A DNA stretch of 39,276 nucleotides, from assembly GCA_021780905.1 (NCBI GenBank), contig JAJXXW010000014.1, forward strand, positions 1 through 39,276. The letters are read 5' to 3'. A program made the position numbers and the translations under genes. Positions 7,612-16,224 of the stretch are shown piece by piece (position 1 is the stretch's first letter; every line of letters begins with the position of its first letter). Below the pieces are notes generated by a model. The model made no database searches, was not told the origin of the DNA, and saw only the letters and a program-made list of their open reading frames with translations. Source of the DNA: a bacterium. Its GTDB lineage: Bacteria; Verrucomicrobiota; Verrucomicrobiia; Limisphaerales; UBA11358.

Positions 7612-8898
7612 TTATTGAGAACAAGAACAAGTTGCCGGCTGGGGAAGCTGGTATATTGTGCTGATTCCAGTAAAGACTACTGCATCGCCATTTAACCATT
7701 TGCTCAATTCTCCTGGGTATATGGATGGCGGCACATTTTGCACCCCTGCAGTAGATGCCACGGCCTCAGCCTCTGTGGTGCAATTGTCGCTCGCGACTCT
7801 GTATTCAGGAGGATTCAAAGCCAGATCATATATATGTTGTAGGGTTGCCACATATTTATTAAACGAGACGCACCACCAATAAGAACCGGTCGCGGTATGG
7901 GATCCGCCAGTGCTTTGATCGGGCTGTGGATTTGCAAATTTTACCCGACCAGGACCATTTAAGGATTGATCGTCATAAAATCCTCCCATAGTTTGCGGTC
8001 CATACGGATCCACCCCACTCAAGCTAACCGGATCACCCGTGTCAGGGTCAGTGCCTTGTAAAAAAGGATAAGCATCTATTGGTGTAATGGTCAGGTTCCA
8101 CCACGAATGACCAAAATCAAACAAACTTGGGAAACTTCCTTTTTGAGCATCAAGTTCAACTTTGGCCTGATAAACAATAATTGTAACTGTTTTGGAGGTG
8201 CCGCAGGTCACATTAATCACCGTCTTACCAACGGTGTTACCATCCACGGAAAAAGTCTTGTTGTCAATTTTGGTCGCGCTGCCCACGCTGTTGGTTGCCT
8301 GCCAGCAAGAAGGCAAGGCGGCTGCATTCAATCCTAAACAATCCACGGCGGAAACAGTTATACTGTTGTTGCATCCATATTGGACAAGATAAGTAGCCGT
8401 ATTTGGATCATTATCACCATCATCAACCCAAGTGCCAGCACTCGGCGTTAAAGAAGTTACTGCATCAACTTGCACCGTTGCCGACGCACTGCCGGTCGCC
8501 GTGGTGGAATAAGACGTTGGGTTTGGGGTTTGGCTGTTTTGCGTGCCGGTAAAGGTATTGGTTACGTAGGCGGTCAAGGTCTTGGAGCCGGAACCGGTCG
8601 GCGTCCAACTGGGCGTCCAAGTGGCCGCGCCATTGAGCTTGGTGTCCACCAACCCCGTGTCATCGTAAGCTGCCCAGTCATAATTTGTCCCGGTAATCAT
8701 CAGTTCCTTTTGGGTATTGGCAGGAGCCGTCACGGCGGCACTAAAATCAACAGTTACCGCGCTGCCCGAGCAAACCGGATTGGGATTCGGATTATCAGCC
8801 GTCACTGTCACGGCTGCGCCGTCATCGGCTTTCATGGTTTGGGAGGTTACCAGCAGCCCGGTCAACAGGGCGAGGAGATATTTTAGTTTCATTTTCAA
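7612..8898 (-). CDS. Secreted hypothetical protein, paralogue B of the MKLKYLLALLTG family
   Basis: 428 residues, starting MKMKLKYLLALLTGLLVTSQ. It is the first gene of the six-gene secreted set and a paralogue of the protein at 4664-5878. The shared N-terminal 135 residues include DDGAAVTV, NYDWAAYDDTG, WTPSWTPTGSGSKTLTAYVT and FTGTQN. A middle segment resembles a bacterial Ig-like domain (SCWQATNSVGSATKIDNK, then VNVTCGTSKTVTIIV). The C-terminus ends Cys-rich (PATCSCSQ). No enzyme motif is seen. Both copies may carry a shared N-terminal binding or anchoring domain joined to different C-terminal parts. The promoter should lie between 8899 and about 9120, but I cannot place it with confidence. 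Confidence 0.7.
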   Translation of the reverse strand: MKMKLKYLLALLTGLLVTSQTMKADDGAAVTVTADNPNPNPVCSGSAVTVDFSAAVTAPANTQKELMITGTNYDWAAYDDTGLVDTKLNGAATWTPSWTPTGSGSKTLTAYVTNTFTGTQNSQTPNPTSYSTTATGSASATVQVDAVTSLTPSAGTWVDDGDNDPNTATYLVQYGCNNSITVSAVDCLGLNAAALPSCWQATNSVGSATKIDNKTFSVDGNTVGKTVINVTCGTSKTVTIIVYQAKVELDAQKGSFPSLFDFGHSWWNLTITPIDAYPFLQGTDPDTGDPVSLSGVDPYGPQTMGGFYDDQSLNGPGRVKFANPQPDQSTGGSHTATGSYWWCVSFNKYVATLQHIYDLALNPPEYRVASDNCTTEAEAVASTAGVQNVPPSIYPGELSKWLNGDAVVFTGISTIYQLPQPATCSCSQ

Positions 8899-8972
8899 TT
8901 TAGGAATTCTGATTTTTTATCCGCAGATGGCGCAGGCGGACGCAAATATTCTGCATTGCCGCCCACGCGGTA

Positions 8973-8990
8973 GCTGGCGGTTCCGCCAGC
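8973..8990. other. Perfect 8-bp hairpin with TT loop
   Basis: GCTGGCGG and CCGCCAGC flank a TT loop in the intergenic region upstream of the secreted-protein operon. In the minus-strand direction it would sit in the 5' leader of that operon. It may be a repeat fragment or a leader structure; there is no T-run. Confidence 0.4.
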
Positions 8991-9072
8991 CGTTTGATAA
9001 ACATAGCTTGCCGCCGCCATTTTTTATTACAAGAACTATTCTGTAATTTATGATTATTAACCGTTCCGTAAC

Positions 9073-9100
9073 AAAGCACACCTAATAAAGCACACCTAAT
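9073..9100. repeat. 14-bp exact tandem duplication
   Basis: AAAGCACACCTAAT occurs at 9073-9086 and again directly at 9087-9100. It lies between the secreted-protein operon and the 21-bp periodic array. It could be a slippage duplication or a pair of binding sites for the operon start. Confidence 0.7.
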
Positions 9101-9125
9101 GTCTAGTTTTACACTAAAAGCAGCG

Positions 9126-9608
9126 GCGCAAGAATTTCTCAAAATTTGGGTTTATCCCCTGCGTGCATCGGTGGGCAACCCCAGCGGTTCAAACCATGTC
9201 CGTTTTGTCTCAAAATCATACAAATTATGTCCCGGCGGTGAATGATTTTGAGACGCACGGAGTTTTGGCCGTTCGGGGGTAGTTTGCCCCACCGTTTCCC
9301 AATATAGCGTCGTCCGTTCGCAAACCAATGAGGGCGCGTCGCCATATAACGAAACGATTTCCCTAACTTGTAAAATGATTTCGCAAGTTCACAAAATTAT
9401 TTCGTTAGATTGCGAACTGCCGCCGCAACCTTGGGCGCGCAACTTTAACCTTAAAAACCGATTCCCAAATACGGGGAAACCGTTTTGCAAATGAACCAAA
9501 TGATTTTGCAATGTTGGGAAATGGTTTTGGGATATTACAAAACCGTTCCGCAAGGTTGCGAAAGGCGTCCGGCAGATTACAAAACTCCGCCGTTGGTTTG
9601 CGAAATCA
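9126..9608. repeat. Degenerate tandem array with 21-bp period, about 23 units
   Basis: Cutting this stretch every 21 bases in register with 9483 puts similar words in the same columns, for example units at 9378 (ATTTCGCAAGTTCACAAAAT), 9399 (ATTTCGTTAGATTGCGAACT), 9483, 9504, 9525, 9546 and 9567. The recurring pattern is roughly TTTCGCAA followed about 10 bases later by TTGCGAAA or TACAAAA. The period equals two DNA turns and also seven codons. Translated on the plus strand the units give a loose heptad (F-x-x-L-x-N-x) interrupted by stops, so it is not an intact gene. It may be a decayed heptad-repeat gene or a phased, bent-DNA array. No other gene is seen from 8899 to 9754. Confidence 0.6.
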
Positions 9609-9673
9609 CGGCTCGGAACCGCGCCGCCGCCCGTTTGATTTAAGACTTATTTATGTAGTTATTTACTATAAGC

Positions 9674-9679
9674 TATACT
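9674..9679 (+). promoter_or_regulatory. Possible -10 box for the fibronectin-III-like gene
   Basis: TATACT lies about 75 bases before the start codon at 9755, in an AT-rich stretch (9641-9680) that follows the GC-richer repeat array. The best -35 at 17-base spacing (TTATGT) is poor. This is a weak prediction. Confidence 0.2.
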
Positions 9680-9754
9680 TAACAGTTGGCATGGCGGTTG
9701 CTGCTTGTGGCGTTGTCCCCAACTGCAACAAAAAATAAAAACGAAAGGAAAAAT

Positions 9755-10375
9755 ATGATCGTCAAACCGGCCATCTCCTGGCTTACCACCGACTCGGACA
9801 CCGCGCTGATCAATGACATTACAGTGGTCATTCTGGGCGTCAGCAATAACCCGACAATCTATCCCAAACCGTTGCCGGACATTCCCACGATCCAGAAGGC
9901 GCTGGATGATTTCAGCGCGGGTGTGGCGGCCACGGCGGATGGCGGCCCTTCAGCCACGTCCAAGAAAAACAATCTTCGCCTCATTGTCACCGGTTTGGTG
10001 CGTCAACTCGCCGGCTATGTGCAGACGGCTTGCGGCGGGGATATGACGAATCTGCTATTGAGCGGGTTCCCGGTGCAGAAACCCACGCGCTCGCCCATTG
10101 GCGTGCCGCCCGCACCCAGTAATCCCGTGCTAACACTCGGTTCCCGCAGCGGCGAGCTGGATGCCAGCGTCAATCCGGTCTTTGGCGCGTCTATCTATAA
10201 TTGGAAACTTACCAGCAATGCGCCGGGCGCAGCGGTGCTGACGCAGCAAACCACGGCGTCGTATGCCACTTTTACCAGCCTCACGCCGGGGGTGACTTAC
10301 ACGATGACGGCTAATGTGGTGGGTGCCGCCGGCCCCAGCGACCCCTGCCCGCCGGTGCCGCAGATGGCGGTGTAA
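9755..10375 (+). CDS. Hypothetical protein with C-terminal fibronectin type III-like domain
   Basis: 206 residues from an ATG at 9755, preceded by AAAGGAAAA as a plausible ribosome-binding site. A longer frame from 9686 lacks support. The N-terminal part (about 20-110) is helical (IQKALDDFSAGVAATADGG, then LRLIVTGLVRQLAGYVQTAC). The C-terminal 85 residues, after a Pro-rich linker (PIGVPPAPSNP), read like a fibronectin-III domain (SIYNWKLTSNAPG, then YATFTSLTPGVTYTMTANVV). There is no signal peptide or membrane segment. From memory, similar small proteins of unknown role are found in Verrucomicrobia and some other phyla. It stands alone on the plus strand next to the 21-bp array and converges with the histidine kinase gene. 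Confidence 0.75.
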   Translation: MIVKPAISWLTTDSDTALINDITVVILGVSNNPTIYPKPLPDIPTIQKALDDFSAGVAATADGGPSATSKKNNLRLIVTGLVRQLAGYVQTACGGDMTNLLLSGFPVQKPTRSPIGVPPAPSNPVLTLGSRSGELDASVNPVFGASIYNWKLTSNAPGAAVLTQQTTASYATFTSLTPGVTYTMTANVVGAAGPSDPCPPVPQMAV

Positions 10376-10427
10376 CTACTTGCGGGCGGCCAGCCTTTGC
10401 AGGCGGCTACCATGCGGATGCACCTAT

Positions 10428-10484
10428 CCCCTCACCCGGCCTTCGGCCACCCTCTCCCATTGGATGGGAGAGGAATGGGGTGAG
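10428..10484. repeat. Intergenic palindromic repeat element (element 4)
   Basis: A perfect 10-bp inverted repeat (10451-10460 with 10464-10473, loop TGG) sits within an outer pair CTCACCC (10431-10437) and GGGTGAG (10478-10484). GGCCTTCGGCC lies in between. The nested design and the CCTCTCCC core match the elements embedded in the two propeller genes. It lies between two convergent genes, so its hairpin could also act as a bidirectional terminator. Confidence 0.7.
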
Positions 10485-10615
10485 AGTAAGCCGAAGCGGA
10501 GAACCCGTTCCGCCATTTTTTCCGAGACAGGGCTGGGTGAGAATCAAAGGAAGAATGCTGAAACAAACTTAAAACTCGCGGGAAAATTGTTTCTATATTC
10601 TGCTTTCTAAATTCT

Positions 10616-13477
10616 TCATTCAGGCTTCAGGGGCACGGTCAATTTCACCACCGTGCCACCGTTCGCACCCGGATCAATTTCAAATTCGCCGTGAATCTCG
10701 GCGAGCCGCTGGCGCATATTTTTTAGGCCATTCCGTAATTGCTTGCCGGAAAGGTCGCCCAGTCCGCAGCCATTGTCGGCCACGGTCAGGATGAATTTAT
10801 CCGCGTCCACCTGCAATTTCACGCGCGCTTCCGTCGCTTGCGCGTGTTTGACCACATTGTTCACGGCTTCCTTGAACGCGAGAAAGACGTTGTGCCGCAC
10901 TTCCGGCGGAATCGGCGTGGACGGCACGGCGGGCAGTTCTGCGCGAAAACTCACGCCGGCCAGCGCAAAATAATCCTGCGCGTATTTGCAGGCGTAGTTG
11001 GCGAGGCTCGCGAGCGTGTCGTTGGAGGAGTTGAGCGCCCAGACGATTTCGTCCAGCGACCGCGTGGTGTCGCGCGCCGTGGCGGAAATCTGCTGCGCGT
11101 GCTGCTCGACTTCCTCCGGCAACGCCTTGTCCGCCTCGGCCATTTCGCCCAGCAGCGCGACCTGCGTGAGGTTCGCGCCGATCTGGTCGTGTAGATCGCG
11201 GGCGATGCGGCTGCGCTCGCGCTCGAGCAATTCCTTCTGCCGCGCGGCGCGCAACTGGCGCCGCAATTTCGCGGTGGAAATCAAATAAATGAGTCCAGCC
11301 AGCGCGCCGAGCAACCCCGGTGTGGCAACTGCGAGAAATGCCGGCCGGCGCCAGAAGGGCGGCTCGACGGTGACGAGGAGCGAGGCGCCGGCTTCATTCC
11401 AAACGCCGTCCTCGTTGCAGGCGATGACGTGAAAAACATATTTGCCCGGCAGCAATTTGGGGATGTGCGCCACGCGTTCACCGCCAATATCCGTCCACTT
11501 TGGGTCGGCCTTGCTTTGGCCGTGTTCCTCCAGCCGGTATTGGAACCGCACGCCGGCCGCGGTGTTTTTGGGCGCGGAAAAATTCAGGCTGGCGAAATGG
11601 ATTTCCAACTGCTCGTTGGCCGGTGTCAGTTCCACGCTGCCGGACCAGTTCGCGCTCAAGGCATTGGTCTTCTGCTCGACGCCGTCCACCAGCACGGATT
11701 CGATGACCACCGGCGGCGGATGGGTGTTCGGCTGCAAGTCCGCCGGATTCACGGCGACCACGCCGGCAATGGTCGGAAAGAACAGTTTTCCATCCGGCTG
11801 GCGGAAGGCGGCGGGCTGGGCGCCGGCGGAACATTCGCGGGTGAGAAACGTGCGGCAGGAAACCGTCCTGACCGCGCCGGCGGCGTAATCGGCAAAGGAT
11901 TTTTTCTCCAGCCGCATCAGCCCTTGATACGAGCCGAGCCACAAATTCCCCGCCGCGTCGTCGAGCAGATAGCCGATGCTGTCGCTGGCCAGCCCGCCGT
12001 GGAGCGGGGAACAGATGGTCCAAACGCCGTGGCGAAAGCGCGCGAGGCCGTGGCCGGACGTGCCGGCCCAAAGCCCGCCGTCGGGATCGGCGAGCAGGCA
12101 GGAAATGTCATCCACCGGCGCGCGGGCGCAGGAAATTTTCCCGGCGTGCCATTGAAACAGACCGTCGCGCTCGGTGCCGATCCAGAGAATCCCCTTGGTG
12201 TCTTCGGCCAGGGCGCGAACCGGACTGGCGGGCAACCCGTCGCTGGCGGAAAGGAAATTCCACCACAGGCCGTCAAAGTTGCCCAGACCGTTTTCGCCGC
12301 CGGCCCAGATTTTCCCGGCGCGATCCTCGTAGAGCACAAAAATTTCCCGCCCGATTTTTTGCGCCTCGAACACCGGCTGGAAAACTCCGCCGCTGAACCG
12401 GAAGAGGCCTTCACCGCGGGTGCCGGCCCAGACTTGCTGCTGCCGGTCCACCAGCACGGTCCAGGCATTGGAACTGGTGCCGATGCCGTGGCTGGTGACC
12501 GAGTTGCTGATCCAATACGCCAAGCCGTGGCTGTTGAACGCCACCCAAAGGCCGCCCGGCGCATCGGCCGAGATGGATTGGGCGACTTCGGTGGACAGCC
12601 CGGCCGGCGAGAAGAATACTTTCCGCTTGAGCCGGTTCAGGCCGCCGCCGTCGGTGCCGGCCCACAGGTTGCCTTCCCGATCGGCGGACAATGACAGGAC
12701 GAGATTGAGGGAGAGGCCGTCGTCGGTCGTCACCTGCCGGCAACTGCCGTCGGGCTGATACCAGAACAAGCCCGCGCCCAAAGTGCCGACGACGAGATTG
12801 CCGGCGGCGTCAGCCACCGCGGCGGAGACATGGGAATCGCCCCACGGCACCGGGCCCAAATCTTTTTCCAGCCGTTCGCCGCGCCATTTTTCCACGCGAC
12901 CGTTTTGAAGCTGCCAAAAGCCGCCGTTTTTTCCCGGAACATAAACATGCGTGGCGCGGTAAAAAAGCTGGGCGGGAAAAATGTCCGGCTGCAAATCCAT
13001 TTTGCCGCCCTGCCAGCAGATCAATTTGCCGGATTTGGCGCCAAACCAGAGGTGGCCGCTGTCATCTTCGTAAGCGACGGTGACCGCCCCGACCGCGCTC
13101 GTGCCGGGGAAATTGCGGACGACGCCGCCCTGGATGGCACAGAGGCCGGCGGTTTCCGTGCCGACCCAGAGCGTGTGGCGGCTGTCCTCAAACAAAAAAA
13201 CCACGCGATTGCCGGGCAGGCCGGGCGTGTTGTTGACGTTGAAACAGGTGAAGGCTTTGCCGTCGAAGCGGACCAGGCCGTTGAGCGTGCCCAGCCAGAG
13301 ATAGCCGTCGTGCGTCTGCGTGAGGGCGATGACGGAGCTTTGCGGCAACCCGTCCGCGGTGCCCCAGACATCCACAAGGAACGGCGAATCGGCCCCGGCG
13401 CGCTGCCCCAAAAGCATCGCCGTCGCAAGCCAGAAAAGGCAGGACCGGAATAAGCGTTTCAATCGGGGGGAAAGCAT
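10616..13477 (-). CDS. Hybrid periplasmic-propeller sensor histidine kinase (Reg_prop, Y_Y_Y, HisKA_3, HATPase)
   Basis: 953 residues. A signal peptide or anchor (about 10-30) is followed by a long run of Reg_prop blades (about 32-560), beginning VDVWGTADGLPQSSVIALTQ and with repeats such as GYLWLGTLNGLVRFD, GNLWAGTDGGGLNRL and GILWIGTERDGLFQW. Next come a Y_Y_Y-type Ig-like domain (about 600-705), a membrane helix (about 715-740) and a cytoplasmic HisKA_3 domain with the phospho-acceptor H763 in RDLHDQIGANL. The HATPase domain has its N-box around N873 and DNGCGLG near 901. It senses an unknown, probably carbohydrate-related, extracytoplasmic signal and should phosphorylate a NarL-type regulator. 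The regulator at 613-1245 is the natural partner but is not adjacent. Confidence 0.93.
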   Translation of the reverse strand: MLSPRLKRLFRSCLFWLATAMLLGQRAGADSPFLVDVWGTADGLPQSSVIALTQTHDGYLWLGTLNGLVRFDGKAFTCFNVNNTPGLPGNRVVFLFEDSRHTLWVGTETAGLCAIQGGVVRNFPGTSAVGAVTVAYEDDSGHLWFGAKSGKLICWQGGKMDLQPDIFPAQLFYRATHVYVPGKNGGFWQLQNGRVEKWRGERLEKDLGPVPWGDSHVSAAVADAAGNLVVGTLGAGLFWYQPDGSCRQVTTDDGLSLNLVLSLSADREGNLWAGTDGGGLNRLKRKVFFSPAGLSTEVAQSISADAPGGLWVAFNSHGLAYWISNSVTSHGIGTSSNAWTVLVDRQQQVWAGTRGEGLFRFSGGVFQPVFEAQKIGREIFVLYEDRAGKIWAGGENGLGNFDGLWWNFLSASDGLPASPVRALAEDTKGILWIGTERDGLFQWHAGKISCARAPVDDISCLLADPDGGLWAGTSGHGLARFRHGVWTICSPLHGGLASDSIGYLLDDAAGNLWLGSYQGLMRLEKKSFADYAAGAVRTVSCRTFLTRECSAGAQPAAFRQPDGKLFFPTIAGVVAVNPADLQPNTHPPPVVIESVLVDGVEQKTNALSANWSGSVELTPANEQLEIHFASLNFSAPKNTAAGVRFQYRLEEHGQSKADPKWTDIGGERVAHIPKLLPGKYVFHVIACNEDGVWNEAGASLLVTVEPPFWRRPAFLAVATPGLLGALAGLIYLISTAKLRRQLRAARQKELLERERSRIARDLHDQIGANLTQVALLGEMAEADKALPEEVEQHAQQISATARDTTRSLDEIVWALNSSNDTLASLANYACKYAQDYFALAGVSFRAELPAVPSTPIPPEVRHNVFLAFKEAVNNVVKHAQATEARVKLQVDADKFILTVADNGCGLGDLSGKQLRNGLKNMRQRLAEIHGEFEIDPGANGGTVVKLTVPLKPE

Positions 13478-13722
13478 ACGCGTTTGCCGCGCGATAAAAA
13501 GATTTTTAAAAAGCAGCTTGCCGATGGCACGGAATGGGCTAGGTTTTTGTTGCCCTTGAGAACGGGTGCTCCGTTTTTCCGGTCGAAAGACGAGCTTCGG
13601 CGGATCCGGAAATTTACCGTGTGCCGGGTCCGCCGATTTTTATTTGCCGCCCCGGCCAATTTCATCCCGCCGCCCGTCAAATCCTGCTCGACGCCCCCGC
13701 CCGCCCCGGCTAATTTCCCGGC

Positions 13723-14958
13723 ATGTCAAAGGACTCCCCCGCCCCGCCCAACAAGATCAACCTGCGCCGGCCCGACATCATGGAAGCGGTGCAGGCCCAG
13801 GTGCTGTCCCACTACCGCAGCGAAATCGTCGAGAGCATCCGCGCCAACGGCGGCGTTCTCGCCGCCGACGGACTGACCGTGAAACTGGCCAAGGAATTCG
13901 GCTTCTGCTACGGCGTCGAGCGCGCCATTGATCTCGCCTACGCCGCCAAAAAGTATTTCTCCGACGTGTCGCCGCAAACGCCCATTTATCTGCTCGGCGA
14001 AATCATCCACAACCCGGAGGTCAACGACCAGATCCGCAACATGGGCATCCAGATCATTTCGCCCAAGCCGACCGACGCGGAACTGGAGCAGTTGGAATCC
14101 GGCGACGCCGTGATCATTCCCGCGTTCGGCACCGAGGTCAGCACGCGCAAAAAACTGGAGGCCAAAGGCTGCACGCTCGTGGACACCACCTGCGGCGACG
14201 TGATGAGTGTCTGGAAACGCGTCCGCCAATACTCGAAGGAACACGTCACCAGCATCATCCACGGCAAAGCCAAGCACGAGGAGACCAAAGCCACCACGTC
14301 GCAGGCGCGCGCCTACGGCAGCGGGCATTACCTGGTGGTGTTCAACCTGGCGGAGACGGATTACGTCTGCAATTACATTCTGCACGGCGGCGACAAGCAC
14401 GAGTTTTTGAAAAAATTCGAGGGCGCGTATTCCGCCGGCTTTGATCCTGATCTGCATTTGTCGGCGGTCGGCGTGGCGAACCAGACCACGATGTTGCGCG
14501 GCGAAACGGAGGAGGTGCAGCGCCGGTTCAAGGCGACGATGGAAAAGAAATTCGGCGTGAACAGCCTGGGCAGCCATTTTCGCTTCTTTGACACGATTTG
14601 CGGCGCGACGCAGGACCGGCAGGACGCGCTGGAAAAAATGCTGCTGACCCCGCCGAACCTGCTCATCGTCATCGGCGGTTACAATTCGTCCAACACCTCG
14701 CACCTGGCGGAAATGGGCGAGGCCAAGCTGCCGACCTACTTCATCAAAAATGCCGCGATGATGGAATCCGCCGCGCTCATCCGGCATTATGACCAGCATA
14801 AAAAAGAAGAGGTCGTGACGCAAAACTGGCTGCCCTCCGGCACCCTCACGGTCGGCATCACCGCTGGCGCCAGCTGCCCGAACAATCTCATCGAGGACAC
14901 CATCCGCCGCCTGTTCGAACTGCGCGGCATCTCCGTGCAGGAACTGTTGAAGAAATAA
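13723..14958 (+). CDS. ispH: 4-hydroxy-3-methylbut-2-enyl diphosphate reductase
   Basis: 411 residues. IspH (LytB) is the last enzyme of the MEP isoprenoid pathway and makes IPP and DMAPP with a 4Fe-4S cluster. The three cluster cysteines are visible as C62 (GFCYGVERA), C157 (DTTCGDVMSVWK) and C293 (TICGATQDRQ). The substrate-binding GGYNSSNTSHL and GASCPNNLI motifs are also present. The length is that of the long plant/cyanobacterial type rather than the roughly 315-residue E. coli form. It is divergently placed from the kinase gene, with a 245-base gap, and is followed 10 bases later by the dGTPase-like gene, so the two may share a transcript. Confidence 0.95.
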   Translation: MSKDSPAPPNKINLRRPDIMEAVQAQVLSHYRSEIVESIRANGGVLAADGLTVKLAKEFGFCYGVERAIDLAYAAKKYFSDVSPQTPIYLLGEIIHNPEVNDQIRNMGIQIISPKPTDAELEQLESGDAVIIPAFGTEVSTRKKLEAKGCTLVDTTCGDVMSVWKRVRQYSKEHVTSIIHGKAKHEETKATTSQARAYGSGHYLVVFNLAETDYVCNYILHGGDKHEFLKKFEGAYSAGFDPDLHLSAVGVANQTTMLRGETEEVQRRFKATMEKKFGVNSLGSHFRFFDTICGATQDRQDALEKMLLTPPNLLIVIGGYNSSNTSHLAEMGEAKLPTYFIKNAAMMESAALIRHYDQHKKEEVVTQNWLPSGTLTVGITAGASCPNNLIEDTIRRLFELRGISVQELLKK

Positions 14959-14968
14959 TTCCGCCGCC

Positions 14969-16126
14969 ATGCCGCGCACCCGTCTGGAACTCGAAGTCCT
15001 CGAACGCCAGTGCCTCGCACCTTACGCGCAGTTCAGCGGCGACACGCGCGGACGCACGCATGACGAACCGCCGCCGGCCTGGCGCACGCAATACCAGCGC
15101 GACCGCGACCGCGTCATCCACTCGCGGGCCTTCCGCCGGCTGGAATACAAGACGCAGGTTTTCCTCAACGGCACCGGCGACCACCTGCGCACACGGCTGA
15201 CGCACACGATTGAAGTCGCCGCCGTCGCACGCAACATCTCCAGCGCGCTGAAATTAAATTCGGATCTGGCGGAAACCATCGCGCTCGCCCATGACCTCGG
15301 CCACTCGCCGTTCGGTCACAAGGGCGAAACGGTGCTGGCGCGCCTGATGCAAGGCCACGGCGGCTTCGAGCACAATCTCCAGAGCCTGCGCATCGTCGAG
15401 GAGCTGGAGGAAAAATACCCCGGCTTTTCCGGCCTGAACCTTTCGTGGGAAGTCCGCGAAGGTCTCGCCAAACACCAGACCGCCTACGACCGTCCCGACC
15501 GGCGCAAGGGTTTTGCCGCGAAAAATTCCTCGCTTGAAGCGCAGATTGCCAACCTCGCCGATGAAATCACCTATTACAGCCACGACCTCGACGACGGCCT
15601 GGATTCCGGCCTGCTGTCGGAAGCGCATCTGGCCAAAAATGTCCGCGTCTGGGCGCAGGCCGCGCGGGCAGTGAAAAAGGCGCACGGCAACCTGCCCGAC
15701 GAATGCCGCCGCTACTTCACCATCCGCACCATCATTGACCTGCAAATCCGCGACGTGGTGGAACACAGCGAACGGCTGATTGCGCGGGCCGGCGTCCGGT
15801 CCGCCGACGCGGTGCGCCGGTTTGCCCGGCCGCTCATCCGATACAGTCCCGCCCGCAGGAAACTCAACCGGCAACTGCGCCAATATCTTTACCAAAATCT
15901 TTATTTCAACGACGTCGTCCACCAGCCGAACCGGCGCGCGGTGAAAATGCTGGGGCAGCTTTTCAAATATTTTCTCGCGCATCCGGGGGAAATTGGCGAC
16001 AGCTCGCGCCGCCGCCTGAAGAAAACCGGCCTGCACCGGGCCGTGTGCGATTATCTGGCCGGCATGACCGACCGCTACGTGATGCTGGAATGCGAGCGGC
16101 TTTTCGGCCAAACCTTCGAAATCTGA
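14969..16126 (+). CDS. dgt: dGTPase-like HD-domain deoxynucleoside triphosphate triphosphohydrolase
   Basis: 385 residues of the dGTPase family, which hydrolyses dNTPs to deoxynucleosides and tripolyphosphate. The N-terminal RDRDRVIHSRAFRRLEYKTQ is the family signature. The metal-binding HD set is seen as H79 (RTRLTHTIEV), H108-D109 (ALAHDLGHSPFGHKGE) and D197 (NLADEITYYSHDLDDGL). Its length matches the short bacterial type (about 380) rather than E. coli Dgt (505). It starts 10 bases after ispH, so is probably co-transcribed. The exact substrate specificity cannot be read from sequence. Confidence 0.92.
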   Translation: MPRTRLELEVLERQCLAPYAQFSGDTRGRTHDEPPPAWRTQYQRDRDRVIHSRAFRRLEYKTQVFLNGTGDHLRTRLTHTIEVAAVARNISSALKLNSDLAETIALAHDLGHSPFGHKGETVLARLMQGHGGFEHNLQSLRIVEELEEKYPGFSGLNLSWEVREGLAKHQTAYDRPDRRKGFAAKNSSLEAQIANLADEITYYSHDLDDGLDSGLLSEAHLAKNVRVWAQAARAVKKAHGNLPDECRRYFTIRTIIDLQIRDVVEHSERLIARAGVRSADAVRRFARPLIRYSPARRKLNRQLRQYLYQNLYFNDVVHQPNRRAVKMLGQLFKYFLAHPGEIGDSSRRRLKKTGLHRAVCDYLAGMTDRYVMLECERLFGQTFEI

Positions 16127-16224
16127 TTTGAGGGCAATGAAGCAACGGGTTGACCGCGCCCGCGAATCCCAGTCATGCTCACGGCACCGGCCACAATTGC
16201 GACCGTTGCGGCTCCAGCGCGCCC

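Noticed and set aside
9139..9345. 68-residue minus-strand frame in the 21-bp array
   Set aside because: It arises from the periodic repeat; no ribosome-binding site and no recognisable protein features.
9126..9608. CRISPR array
   Set aside because: Units are 21 bases, degenerate and contiguous with no constant repeat alternating with unique spacers, and no cas gene is nearby.
9511..9738. 75-residue plus-strand frame at the right end of the 21-bp array
   Set aside because: The heptad look (LQNRSAR, LRKASGR) comes from the 21-base period, and upstream units in this frame contain stop codons, so it is treated as part of the array.
11429..12694. 421-residue plus-strand frame within the histidine kinase gene
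   Set aside because: Antisense shadow of the Reg_prop region in GC-rich DNA; no domain, start signal or context.
13726..14979. 417-residue minus-strand frame covering ispH
   Set aside because: Fully overlaps a canonical ispH with intact iron-sulfur cysteines; the antisense product has shadow-like composition.
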